A DNA stretch of 64,000 nt, taken from Nodosilinea nodulosa PCC 7104. GTDB taxonomy: Bacteria > Cyanobacteriota > Cyanobacteriia > Phormidesmidales > Phormidesmidaceae. Positions 55,707-63,839 of the stretch are shown here, in pieces. How positions within the stretch are numbered: the stretch's first letter is position 1; each line of letters begins with the position of its first letter. The stretch spans positions 1,576,214 through 1,640,213 of the forward strand of contig NZ_JH976537.1 in NCBI RefSeq assembly GCF_000309385.1, read 5' to 3'. The notes under the pieces are model-generated. The model worked only from the letters and a program-made list of their open reading frames with translations, did not search any database and was not told the DNA's origin. The position numbers and the translations under genes were made by a program.

Positions 55707-58019
55707 ATGGCGTTTTTATCCAGGTCTGCTTCAAAGCCGACTGATCGGGCTAAATCGCGCCCCCCGCTGCGCTGGGCAACCATGACAATGGCGGCCACCG
55801 TCGGGTTCTCAGCCGCCGTTGTGATGGCCTGGTTTGCGGGCGAGGCGCGCATTACCAGGCTTTTTGCCCAGCTTCAGGTGTTGCAGAGCCAGCCCCCCGT
55901 GTGGCTGGAGGTACCGATGGTAGCGGCCCAGTATCTGGTGGCCCCCACGGTGCTGCTGCTGCTGGTAGCCTACGCCATTACCCGCGTTTCGCCCCGGCCT
56001 CAGCCCTGGTCGCGGTGCGTTGTGGTCGGCATTTTGCTGGCCCTGGTGACTCGCTACCTGGTGTGGCGCTGCCTCTCAACTTTAAATCTGGCCTCGCCCC
56101 TGGAGGGTACCCTTAGCCTGGGGCTGCTGGGTATGGAGCTGTTTGGCCTCACCACCAGCATTATTCAGCTGGTGCTGCTGCTGTGGGTGCGCGATCGCAG
56201 AGCCCAGGCCGACCAGCTAGAGCAGACTGTGGCCAGCGGGCAGTACCAGCCCTGGGTCGATGTGTTTATTCCCACCTACGACGAACCGGCGTTTATTTTG
56301 CGCCGCACCATCATTGGCTGTCAGGCCATGAGCTATCCGCGCAAGACCATCTACCTGCTCGACGATACCCGCCGCCCGGAGATCAAGGCGCTGGCCGTCG
56401 ACCTGGGCTGCGAGTACATCACCCGCCCCGACAATGCCCACGCCAAAGCCGGCAACCTCAACCACGCCATTGGGCAGGTCCAGGGGGAGCTGATCGCCTC
56501 CTTTGATGCCGACTTTGTGCCCACCCGCAATTTTCTCTGCCGCACCGTGGGCTTTTTTCAGTCCCCCAGGGTGGGGCTGGTGCAAACGCCCCAGAGCTTT
56601 TACAATGCCGACCCGATCGCCCGCAACCTGGGCCTGGAGGGGGTGCTGACCCCCGAGGAAGAGGTGTTCTATCGGCAGATTCAGCCCATGCGCGACGGGG
56701 TGGGCAGCGTGGTGTGCTCGGGCACCTCCTTTGTGGCCCGGCGCAGCGCCCTGGAGCATACCGGCGGCTTTGTCACCGAGTCGCTGAGCGAAGACTACTT
56801 TACCTCGGTGCGCCTGGCCGCCCAGGGCAACGACGTGATCTATCTCGATGAAAAACTCAGCGCCGGGCTGGCCGCCGAGGACATCGCCGCCCACGCCACC
56901 CAGCGGCTGCGCTGGGCCAGGGGCACCCTTCAGGCCTTTTTTATCGACTCCAATCCGCTGACCATTCCGGGGCTTACCCCGCTCCAGCGGCTGGGCCACC
57001 TGGAGGGGCTGCTGCACTGGTTTAGCAGCATTCCCCGCATCGGCTTTCTGCTGATGCCGCTGGCCTACTCGTTTCTCGGCGTAATTCCCATCCAGGCTAC
57101 GACGCCGGAGATTCTCTACTACTTTGTGCCCTACTACCTGGTGCAGCTGACCGTGTTTGGCTGGCTGAACGAGCGATCGCGCTCTGCCCTGCTGTCCGAC
57201 ATTTACTCGCTGGTGCTGGTCTTTCCGCTGGCGGCCACCGTGATCAAGGCCATGGTCAGGCCCTTTTCGCGGGGGTTCCAGGTCACCCCCAAGGGCACCT
57301 CCAGCCAGCGGTTTCGGTTCAACTGGAAGCTGGGCTGGCCGCTGGTGATTCTGTTTGGGCTCACGGCGGTGAGCCTGTGGCGCAACCTGGGCCTCTGCCT
57401 GATGGCCGGCTGGGGCACCGACGCCTACCTCCAGGTCCGGGGGCTGACCCTGGGCTGGGTGTGGAGTGCCTACAACCTGGCCATGATCGCCGTCGCCCTG
57501 CTGATTTTGCTGGATGTGCCCCGTCCCGATTCTCACGTGTGGTTTGATCTGCGCCGGGTGATCAAGCTGTCGCCGCGCATCTTTCCGCCGGAGCCAGGCG
57601 ATCGCCCCGACAACCTCTCGCCGCCCAGCCCCCGGCCCAAAACCTGGTGGGGCATCACCACCCTGATGTCCGAGGCCGGGGTAGAGGTTTCTCTCACCCA
57701 GCGGGCGTCCCCCGAGCATCCCCTCAGCGTGGGCATGGCCGTAGATCTAGAAATTGCCGAAGAGGCGATCGCCCTGGAGGGCATCATCACCGCCGTCAGC
57801 GACAGAGATGGATTCCCCCACCTGCGGGTGCAGTTTGGCCCGCCGTCCCCGGCCAGCTACAGGGCGCTGGTGATCACCCTATTTTGCCGCCCCGGCCAGT
57901 GGAAAAGCTGGAATAGCCCCGGCGAGCTGCAATCGATCTGGCTGCTGCTGCGGGTACTGCTGTGGCCCTGGCGCTTTAGCGGCCGCAGTCCCAGGGGCGT
58001 GCCGCTGGTAAAAGGGTAG
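55707..58019 (+). CDS. Cellulose-synthase-like (BcsA-type) glycosyltransferase with PilZ domain
   Basis: A 770-residue membrane GT2. After about four N-terminal helices the catalytic domain shows DVFIPTYDEPAFILRRTI, LLDDTRRPEIKALA, the DxD in IASFDADFVPTRNFL, the acidic SLSEDYFTSVRLAAQG, and QRLRWARGTLQ (QxxRW). Further helices and a C-terminal PilZ-like region (MAVDLEIAEEAIALEGIITAVSD) follow; the latter may bind cyclic di-GMP. It probably makes a beta-glucan exported through the membrane and is important in aggregation or biofilm, as described for cyanobacterial cellulose synthases. ATG 55707 is chosen; an upstream TTG frame at 55581 lacks features. No bcsB or bcsZ is near. Confidence 0.9.
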   Translation: MAFLSRSASKPTDRAKSRPPLRWATMTMAATVGFSAAVVMAWFAGEARITRLFAQLQVLQSQPPVWLEVPMVAAQYLVAPTVLLLLVAYAITRVSPRPQPWSRCVVVGILLALVTRYLVWRCLSTLNLASPLEGTLSLGLLGMELFGLTTSIIQLVLLLWVRDRRAQADQLEQTVASGQYQPWVDVFIPTYDEPAFILRRTIIGCQAMSYPRKTIYLLDDTRRPEIKALAVDLGCEYITRPDNAHAKAGNLNHAIGQVQGELIASFDADFVPTRNFLCRTVGFFQSPRVGLVQTPQSFYNADPIARNLGLEGVLTPEEEVFYRQIQPMRDGVGSVVCSGTSFVARRSALEHTGGFVTESLSEDYFTSVRLAAQGNDVIYLDEKLSAGLAAEDIAAHATQRLRWARGTLQAFFIDSNPLTIPGLTPLQRLGHLEGLLHWFSSIPRIGFLLMPLAYSFLGVIPIQATTPEILYYFVPYYLVQLTVFGWLNERSRSALLSDIYSLVLVFPLAATVIKAMVRPFSRGFQVTPKGTSSQRFRFNWKLGWPLVILFGLTAVSLWRNLGLCLMAGWGTDAYLQVRGLTLGWVWSAYNLAMIAVALLILLDVPRPDSHVWFDLRRVIKLSPRIFPPEPGDRPDNLSPPSPRPKTWWGITTLMSEAGVEVSLTQRASPEHPLSVGMAVDLEIAEEAIALEGIITAVSDRDGFPHLRVQFGPPSPASYRALVITLFCRPGQWKSWNSPGELQSIWLLLRVLLWPWRFSGRSPRGVPLVKG

Positions 58020-58121
58020 CCCATCGGGGTTAAGCTATCAGGGCTGAAACGCTCTATGATGGCGGCTATTAATTGCCCCGCGACACTACCCGTTAACCTT
58101 TGTGCCCTTCGCCTTCGCCCT

Positions 58122-58343
58122 ATGCAGATTATCTACGACCCCGATCGCGACATCCTGCAAATCGCCTTTAATCAGCGCGAAGTCGGCGAAACCGCCCGCA
58201 TTTCGCCCAACCTCATCCTCGACTACGACGACGATGGCATGGTGGTGGGGCTAGAGCTGCGCCAGGCCTCGCAGCGGGTCGAAAATCCTCTGTCAGTCAC
58301 CTTTACCGTGGGCGACGCCGACCTCGAAAAGCCCCAGCCGTAG
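58122..58343 (+). CDS. DUF2283 domain small protein
   Basis: A 73-residue protein of the DUF2283 family: MQIIYDPDRDILQIAFNQRE, then LILDYDDDGMVVGLELRQAS. These small beta proteins often serve as antitoxin partners of DUF4258 proteins; here no DUF4258 gene is adjacent, so it is solitary. ATG 58122 gives the family start; an in-frame ATG at 58056 would add 22 residues without similarity. It sits 102 bases after the glycosyltransferase stop. Confidence 0.8.
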   Translation: MQIIYDPDRDILQIAFNQREVGETARISPNLILDYDDDGMVVGLELRQASQRVENPLSVTFTVGDADLEKPQP

Positions 58344-58347
58344 ACGC

Positions 58348-58375
58348 AAAAAAAGGGGGAGGCAATGCCTCCCCC
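58348..58375 (-). terminator. Intrinsic terminator of hspA
   Basis: GGGGGAGG (58355-58362) and CCTCCCCC (58368-58375) form an 8-base G/C stem with a 5-base loop. On the minus strand it is followed by a run of seven T (plus-strand A run 58348-58354). It may also end the convergent DUF2283 gene. Confidence 0.9.
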
Positions 58376-58448
58376 AGTCATCATGACAAACTCTCAATCG
58401 TCAACCGTTAGCGTTAACCCGCAGCGTCAGGACACCTCTGCCTAACGC

Positions 58449-58922
58449 TTAGGCTTGACCTGCTTCAATGGCGGGTGCTGCGGTGCCGCCCAGATCAATT
58501 TTGACCACTTTGTTGCGGGCCTCAACCACCTTGGGCAGGGTGAGGGTCAGCACGCCGTCGGCGAAGTTGGCCACAACCTGGTCGTTTTGCACCGCGTCGG
58601 GCAGGTTTACCAACCGCTGGAAGCTGCCGTAGCGGGTGTCGTCGTAGAGCACCTTGGTGTCATCGGCGGCCACTTCGGGCTGGTTGCGGGTGCCAGAAAT
58701 AGACACGCCATCGGCACTGACCTGCACATCCAGGTCGGCGGCGTTGACCCCGGCCAGGTGGGTAGTGAGCACGAACTCGTTGCCCCGGTCTACCAGGCGC
58801 ACAGCCGGTGCCCAGTCAGCCTTGGACAGAGCCTCGGTGGTGAGGTCGCCGAACACATCGTTGATCTGACGACGAATGGCGTTGATTTCGGTAATCGGGT
58901 CTAAGTAGCGACGAATAATCAT
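58449..58922 (-). CDS. hspA: Small heat shock protein, Hsp20/alpha-crystallin family
   Basis: A 157-residue ATP-independent chaperone that holds unfolding proteins and protects thylakoid membranes in cyanobacteria. The N-terminus MIIRRYLDPITEINAIRRQI is typical for cyanobacterial HspA; the alpha-crystallin domain includes FVLTTHLAGVNAADLDVQVSAD and the closing ADGVLTLTLPKVVEAR. ATG 58922 is preferred over an upstream frame start at 58994. A strong terminator lies about 75 bases after the stop. Heat control elements were not recognised in the leader. Confidence 0.93.
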   Translation of the reverse strand: MIIRRYLDPITEINAIRRQINDVFGDLTTEALSKADWAPAVRLVDRGNEFVLTTHLAGVNAADLDVQVSADGVSISGTRNQPEVAADDTKVLYDDTRYGSFQRLVNLPDAVQNDQVVANFADGVLTLTLPKVVEARNKVVKIDLGGTAAPAIEAGQA

Positions 58923-59288
58923 GGGTTTTAAACCTCCTGGTACTTGCCTTCTAGAACTGCTTAAGTGAGTCAGGTCAAGCATTTGCGCTTTCACTCTGTA
59001 CAGTTACTATGGTGCGCCAGAGTTGTCTCTACCTAAAGTGGTAGGAACCCTACTGCGGTGGCGAACTTACCTCCCGTACCGTTTTGGGGGCGAACCGTAA
59101 AGCAGAGTACGGGCCAGGGGCGATCGCGCTTGCCACGCCTGGAATTGTTGAGGCAGGGTCTGCGATCGCGATCGCAGCTCGATGCCATGCCATTGCAGGG
59201 CGGTGATAGGCGATCGCGGCGAGACCTGTCGGCTTAAATTCTCTGCGAGTACCATAGCGATAAGGATTTTTCCCTTAGCCCGCCCCGT
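58923..59288. other. Intergenic stretch with clustered HIP1 sites
   Basis: About 366 bases between the hspA and NACHT-HEAT starts, both promoters lying here. It contains four GCGATCGC sites between 59118 and 59220, two of them overlapping as GCGATCGCGATCGC. A minus-strand open frame of about 60 codons covers them but has no family features. Confidence 0.5.
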
Positions 59289-62200
59289 ATGGATCGCGCC
59301 CAGCTTTTCGATGACCTGAGCAATCTGTCGTCTCACGACTTTGAGCGGCTGATTCTCAGCGTCAATATGCCTAGAATGAATCGAGCTGGGGCATCGGCCA
59401 AAATAGGCGAGCAGGTTAGCGCCCTGCTGGACTGGGCCGATAGCGCGATCGGGCCGGGGTTAGAGGCGATCGCCCGCCACCTGGCCGAACTTAATCGCTT
59501 TGAGTTTGATGCCTGCCTGCGATCGCTCATCGCCACCTACGAGAAATGGTGGGAGCACTACACGATTACCGATGCCGTTGGCAAAGTTGACCAAGCACAG
59601 CCAGAGCAACCCTCAGTTTTTGACTTTGGCCTTATGGTGCAAACCGTCACCAAAGAACGAGAGCCAGCCGACCCGGAGAATAATCCACTTCAGAAAGAGA
59701 AAGAAAAAACCGAACGCCTGCCCGTGCTTGATGGCATTCGCAAATATGCCGACGGCCACGTGCTGCTAGTAGGTCGCCCTGGCTCTGGTAAATCAACCGC
59801 GTTGATTCGGTTAGTTCTAGAGGTGGCAACCGAAACGCTAAAGGAAGGTCAAGGGCAAATTCCTATTTTGGTGGAGCTGCGCTACTGGCAAACCTCCGTC
59901 ATTGAGCGCATTCAGGCATTTCTCCATCAGCATGACCCAGCGCTGTCGCTGGATAATGCTGCCCTCACGACACTATTGCGCCAGGGACGGTTTCTGCTGC
60001 TGGTTGACGGGTTGAATGAGTTGCCCTCCGACGAGGCCCGCACCCAGCTCACCACCTTTCGCCGCGACCATCCCAAAGTGCCGATGATCTTTACCACGCG
60101 AGATCTGGGTCTTGGGGGCGACCTGGGCATTGAGAAAAAGCTGGAGATGCAGCCGCTGACCGAGGCGCAGATGAAAGCCTTTATTCGCGCCTACGTGCCC
60201 GATCAGGCGGAGGCGATGCTGCGGCAGTTGAGCGTTGGCAGAGCCTCTGGGAACCAGACTCGCCTGCGAGAGTTTGGCCAAACGCCGCTGCTGCTGTGGA
60301 TGCTGTGCGAGGTGTTTCAGCGATCGTCTAATCGACAACTGCCCACCAACCTGGCGGAGGTGTTTCGGGCGTTTACGACCATGTATGAAGACAGCAGCGT
60401 GCGCAAGCATGAGGTGGCACTGCTGAAGGGGGATGTGCGACCATTGAGCGATCGCCGCCTGTGGAAAGACGCTCTCAAAGCTCTGGCGGCCCTGATGATG
60501 CAGGGCGAAACCCCGGTTGATTTTCGCGTGGCGATTCACCGCACCGAAGCCGAACGCGAACTCAGCAAAATCTTTGCCAACGAAAAGTTCCCCGCCCGCG
60601 ACATTCTTGACGACCTGCTCAAATACCACCTGCTGCAAAACCGCACTACCGACCAGCTCGAATTTCGCCACCAACTGATTCAGGAATATTACGCCGCAGA
60701 ACATTTGCTGTGTCTGCTGCCGGATTTGCTTAAAGAGAAAAACAAATTTAAGCGAGACTACCTTAACTATTTGAAGTGGACAGAAGCGATTGCCCTCATG
60801 CTGGGGCTGGTGAAAGAGGATGCCCAATCGCTGCAGGTGGTGAAGCTGGCAATAGATGATGTGGATTTGATGCTAGGAGCGCGATTAGCTGGGGACGTTA
60901 TACCTCCGTTACAAAGTACAGCTATTGGCTGGATTAGTACCTCAGATGTCCCAACACGTCTCAAAATTCAGTATTGGACAATGAGCCACAGCGAAGCGGC
61001 TATCCCAAGCTTGCTCAAAGCCCTTGAAAATTCAGACTCCGATGTTCGTATGAGTGCCGCAGAGGCCTTAGGCCAAATCGGCAGTGAGGCGGCTATCCCA
61101 AGCTTGCTCAAAGCCATTGAAAACTCAGACTCCGATGTTCGTTGGAGCGTCGCAGAGGCCTTGGGCAAAATCGGTAGTGAGGCGGCCATCCCAAGCTTGC
61201 TTAAAGCCCTTGAAGACCAAGATCCTAATGTTCGTGTGAGTGCCGCAGAGGCCTTAGGTAAAATCGGCAGTGAGGTAGCCATCCTAGGTTTGCTCAAAGC
61301 CCTTGGAGAACAAAATCTTTATCATCAGGGGGTCGTCGCAGAGGCGTTGGTGAAAATCGATAGTAAGGTGGTCATCCCAGATTTGCTTAAAGCCCTTGAA
61401 AACCAAGATTCTAATGTTCGTGGGAGTGCCGCAGAGGCCTTAGGCCAAATCGGCAGTGAGGCAGCCATCCCAGGTTTGCTCAAAGCCCTTGAAGACCGAG
61501 AATTTTATGTTCGTGGGAGTGCCGCAGAGGCCTTAGGTAAAATCGGCAGTGAGAAAGCCATCCCAAGCTTGATCAAAGCCCTCAAAGCGCAAAACTTTTA
61601 CGCCGCAGAAGCCTTAGGCAAAATCGGCAGTGAGAAAGCCATCCCAAGCTTGATCAAAACTCTTGAGAACCAATACTTTGATGTTCGTAGAAGATCCGCA
61701 GAGACCTTAGGCAAAATTGGCAGTGAGAAAGCCATTCCAGGTTTGCTCAAAGCCCTTGAAGACCGAGAATTTGATGTTCGTAGGAGTGCCGCAGCGGCCT
61801 TAGGCAAAATTGGCAGTGAGGCAGCCATCCCAAGCTTGCTCAAAGCCCTTAAAAATTCAGACTCCGATGTTCGTAGGAGATCCGCAGATGCCTTGGGCGA
61901 AATCGGCAGTGAGGCGGCTATCCCAAGCTTGCTCAAAGCCATTGAAGACCAAGTTTCTAGTGTTCGTGGGAGATCCGCAACGGCCTTAGGCAAAATCGGC
62001 AGTGAGGCAGCCATCCCAAGCTTGCTCAAAGCCCTTAAAAATTTAGACTCCGATGTTCGTGGGAGATCCGCAGATGCCTTGGGCGAAATCGGCAGTGAGG
62101 CGGCTATCCCAAGCTTGCTCAAAGCCCTTGAAGACCAAGATTTTAGTGTTCGTTGGAGATCCGCAACGGCCCTAGGCAAAATCGGCAGTGAGGCAGCCAT

Positions 62201-62882
62201 CCCAAGCTTGCTCAAAGCTCTTGAAGACCAAGATTTTATTGTTCGTATGAGTGCCGCAGAGGTTTTTGAGGAAATCGGCACTCCTAACTGCTTAACTAAG
62301 TTATGGCAGCTGCATCTCCAACAGCCAGAAGATGCCTTGAAGAGAGCAATTTCCGCTATCCAAGACCGCTGCAAGTTCTACAACTACGAAATCTGGCAGG
62401 CCTGTCTAACAGGCCAGCAGGCCGACAGCACCCCCAGCCAAAGCGACAAAATAATCGCAAACACCATAACAGTTCAAACTGTAGAAAAACTAACAATCAT
62501 GAGCGACAAAGCACCCATTTTCAATCAGCAAAATGCAACAATCGGTGTTAATTATGCGGCTGAAGGCAGTCAACAAGACTTCACTCAGCACATTCACGTC
62601 CCAGAGCAAAACTTTGAGACTCTTCTAACGGGCTACAAACACTTCATCGACGAACTCCAGCAACAAAATCCCCACGTCACCGACGAAACCGCCATCACCC
62701 AAACTATCGACATCGAAGCTAGACGCATCGACACCCGCTGGCAAAACTTTCTCAACCTCAAGCGTCTGTGGAATGGCGGCAAAAAAGCAGCCATCAAAGT
62801 CGGCGAACACTTTGTTGAATCTAACCCCTGGGGTAAAGGTGCGATCGCCTTTCTAGAAGGCGTAAGCGAAGATGTGAAGTAA
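59289..62882 (+). CDS. NACHT NTPase with EAD-like N-terminus, 14 HEAT repeats and C-terminal tail
   Basis: A 1197-residue STAND protein. Residues 1-75 (FDDLSNLSSHDFERLILSV, ALLDWADSAIGPGLEAI) resemble effector-associated (EAD1-like) death-fold adaptors. NACHT has Walker A GRPGSGKS (162-169) and Walker B FLLLVDGLNEL (235-245), then LEFRHQLIQEYYAAEHLL. Residues about 568-1000 are 14 PBS-lyase-type HEAT repeats of 31 residues, unit 7 being only 27. From 1071 a 127-residue tail begins MSDKAPIFNQQNATIGVNYA, resembling free-standing cyanobacterial proteins. The layout is that of a bacterial NLR-like conflict protein in which the repeats sense a ligand and the EAD recruits an effector encoded elsewhere; this is inference. 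Confidence 0.88.
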   Translation: MDRAQLFDDLSNLSSHDFERLILSVNMPRMNRAGASAKIGEQVSALLDWADSAIGPGLEAIARHLAELNRFEFDACLRSLIATYEKWWEHYTITDAVGKVDQAQPEQPSVFDFGLMVQTVTKEREPADPENNPLQKEKEKTERLPVLDGIRKYADGHVLLVGRPGSGKSTALIRLVLEVATETLKEGQGQIPILVELRYWQTSVIERIQAFLHQHDPALSLDNAALTTLLRQGRFLLLVDGLNELPSDEARTQLTTFRRDHPKVPMIFTTRDLGLGGDLGIEKKLEMQPLTEAQMKAFIRAYVPDQAEAMLRQLSVGRASGNQTRLREFGQTPLLLWMLCEVFQRSSNRQLPTNLAEVFRAFTTMYEDSSVRKHEVALLKGDVRPLSDRRLWKDALKALAALMMQGETPVDFRVAIHRTEAERELSKIFANEKFPARDILDDLLKYHLLQNRTTDQLEFRHQLIQEYYAAEHLLCLLPDLLKEKNKFKRDYLNYLKWTEAIALMLGLVKEDAQSLQVVKLAIDDVDLMLGARLAGDVIPPLQSTAIGWISTSDVPTRLKIQYWTMSHSEAAIPSLLKALENSDSDVRMSAAEALGQIGSEAAIPSLLKAIENSDSDVRWSVAEALGKIGSEAAIPSLLKALEDQDPNVRVSAAEALGKIGSEVAILGLLKALGEQNLYHQGVVAEALVKIDSKVVIPDLLKALENQDSNVRGSAAEALGQIGSEAAIPGLLKALEDREFYVRGSAAEALGKIGSEKAIPSLIKALKAQNFYAAEALGKIGSEKAIPSLIKTLENQYFDVRRRSAETLGKIGSEKAIPGLLKALEDREFDVRRSAAAALGKIGSEAAIPSLLKALKNSDSDVRRRSADALGEIGSEAAIPSLLKAIEDQVSSVRGRSATALGKIGSEAAIPSLLKALKNLDSDVRGRSADALGEIGSEAAIPSLLKALEDQDFSVRWRSATALGKIGSEAAIPSLLKALEDQDFIVRMSAAEVFEEIGTPNCLTKLWQLHLQQPEDALKRAISAIQDRCKFYNYEIWQACLTGQQADSTPSQSDKIIANTITVQTVEKLTIMSDKAPIFNQQNATIGVNYAAEGSQQDFTQHIHVPEQNFETLLTGYKHFIDELQQQNPHVTDETAITQTIDIEARRIDTRWQNFLNLKRLWNGGKKAAIKVGEHFVESNPWGKGAIAFLEGVSEDVK
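60992..62290. repeat. Homogenised 93-base HEAT-repeat coding array
   Basis: Fourteen coding units, each starting near GGCAGTGAGGC and including CCAAGCTTGCTCAAAGCC, follow head to tail. Units 10 and 12, and 11 and 13, are closest pairs, indicating duplication of two-unit blocks. Differences cluster in the codons after GAAGACCAAG. Unit 7 lacks 12 bases. Confidence 0.92.
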
Positions 62883-62910
62883 CCATCATTGAACTGAGCG
62901 GACTCAAACT

Positions 62911-63039
62911 ATGCAAATTATCATTGACCTGCCTGACAACTTAGCTCTCACAGAACCAGACCTGCGCCGAGAAGTTGCAATTACTGAAGGCATTCGTACT
63001 GTAGCGATGGAGGCTAGAAGGAAAAAGAGTGGAGGGTGA
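62911..63039 (+). pseudogene. Remnant of an antitoxin gene (42 codons)
   Basis: The start MQIIIDLPDNLALTEPDLRREVAI parallels the first 24 residues of the antitoxin at 63513, but the frame then runs into unrelated sequence and stops after 42 codons. It abuts the next gene exactly (TGA then ATG). It may still be translated as a leader for the DUF4258 gene. Confidence 0.6.
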
Positions 63040-63300
63040 ATGAAGGAAATTCGCTTTAGTGAGCACTCAGAGATCAAAATAGAACTACTTGCCAATCATG
63101 GACTCACTATCGAACCAAACTTCATTATTGACGTAGTTCGTTCACCTAACAGGCTAGAGCCTGGAGAAGACGATAAGAAGATTGCTCAAAAGCGGTTAGA
63201 CAAAACGCGAGTATTGAGAGTAGTCTATCGAGAGTTCAATGCATTTATTCTGATCATTACCCTTTACCCTGGCAGGAGATCTAGATATGAAAAAAATTAG
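63040..63300 (+). CDS. DUF4258 domain protein, probable toxin
   Basis: An 86-residue protein: EIRFSEHSEIKIELLANHGL, the conserved DVVRSPNRLEPGEDDKKIAQKRLD and RVVYREFNAFILIITLYPGR. DUF4258 has a RelE/ParE-like small fold and is usually paired with DUF2283, giving a type II toxin-antitoxin-like unit. The overlap of 14 bases with the DUF2283 gene supports this. Target unknown. More AT-rich than the left half of the window. Confidence 0.85.
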   Translation: MKEIRFSEHSEIKIELLANHGLTIEPNFIIDVVRSPNRLEPGEDDKKIAQKRLDKTRVLRVVYREFNAFILIITLYPGRRSRYEKN

Positions 63301-63481
63301 CTATAGCAAAGATGTCGATGCGCTTCTAGTTGAATTATCTGAAGAACCCATCGCCTACGCTGAGGAAGATGGACAGGTGATTTTGCACTACTCGGCCAAT
63401 GAGAGGCTGGTCTTAGTTGAAATTCTAGACTTTAGAAGATTCATGTCTGAAGAAGCAGTCACGGCACTTTTGGCTTCATGA
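63287..63481 (+). CDS. DUF2283 domain protein, probable antitoxin
   Basis: A 64-residue partner of the DUF4258 protein: MKKISYSKDVDALLVELSEE, then VILHYSANERLVLVEILDFRRF. It overlaps the upstream gene by 14 bases, so expression is coupled, with the putative toxin first. It probably neutralises that protein by direct binding. Confidence 0.83.
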   Translation: MKKISYSKDVDALLVELSEEPIAYAEEDGQVILHYSANERLVLVEILDFRRFMSEEAVTALLAS

Positions 63482-63512
63482 ACATCCCTTGTCAACTAAT
63501 GGAGTCTGAATA

Positions 63513-63839
63513 ATGCAAATTACGCTCAACTTACCAGATGACATCCAACTGACAGAAACCGATTTGCGCACAGAGCTAGCGATTCTCCTTTGGAGAGGCT
63601 ACGCCAACGCCCTCTTTCAGCAAAATATCCTGCTCATCGAGCAAGCGGCTCAAGTCGTTGCAATGGATGTAGACGATTTTTATCAAATTCTCGTCGATCG
63701 CGGTATCCTCACTCCCCCAAGCGACCCCGACGACGACCCAAATGAACTCATCCTTGCCCATTTGCGAATCTCCCTACAACAAGCTAAGGAAGGCGATTTA
63801 AAACCCATCTCTGAGCTTTGGGATGGCATTGATGACTGA
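63513..63839 (+). CDS. UPF0175-like antitoxin
   Basis: A 108-residue protein. The start MQITLNLPDDIQLTETDLRTE and IEQAAQVVAMDVDDFYQILVDRGI match UPF0175-type antitoxins, with a helix-turn-helix-like middle, and the C-terminal tail LRISLQQAKEGDLKPISELWDGIDD is the sort of extension that binds the toxin. It overlaps the RelE-like gene by 8 bases. The start is similar to the remnant at 62911, indicating a duplicated promoter-proximal segment. Confidence 0.8.
   Translation: MQITLNLPDDIQLTETDLRTELAILLWRGYANALFQQNILLIEQAAQVVAMDVDDFYQILVDRGILTPPSDPDDDPNELILAHLRISLQQAKEGDLKPISELWDGIDD

Noticed and set aside
56217-57719. 500-codon minus-strand open frame opposite the cellulose-synthase-like gene
   Set aside because: Composition is that of an antisense shadow, with no domain; the plus-strand frame has complete GT2 motifs.
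59067-59255. Minus-strand open frame of about 62 codons before the NACHT-HEAT gene
   Set aside because: Much of it is encoded by HIP1 motifs (repeated RS residues), there is no recognisable family, and it shares the divergent promoter region.
60992-62290. Possible CRISPR array because of regular repeats
   Set aside because: The 93-base units are in-frame HEAT-repeat codons without spacers; no cas genes are present.
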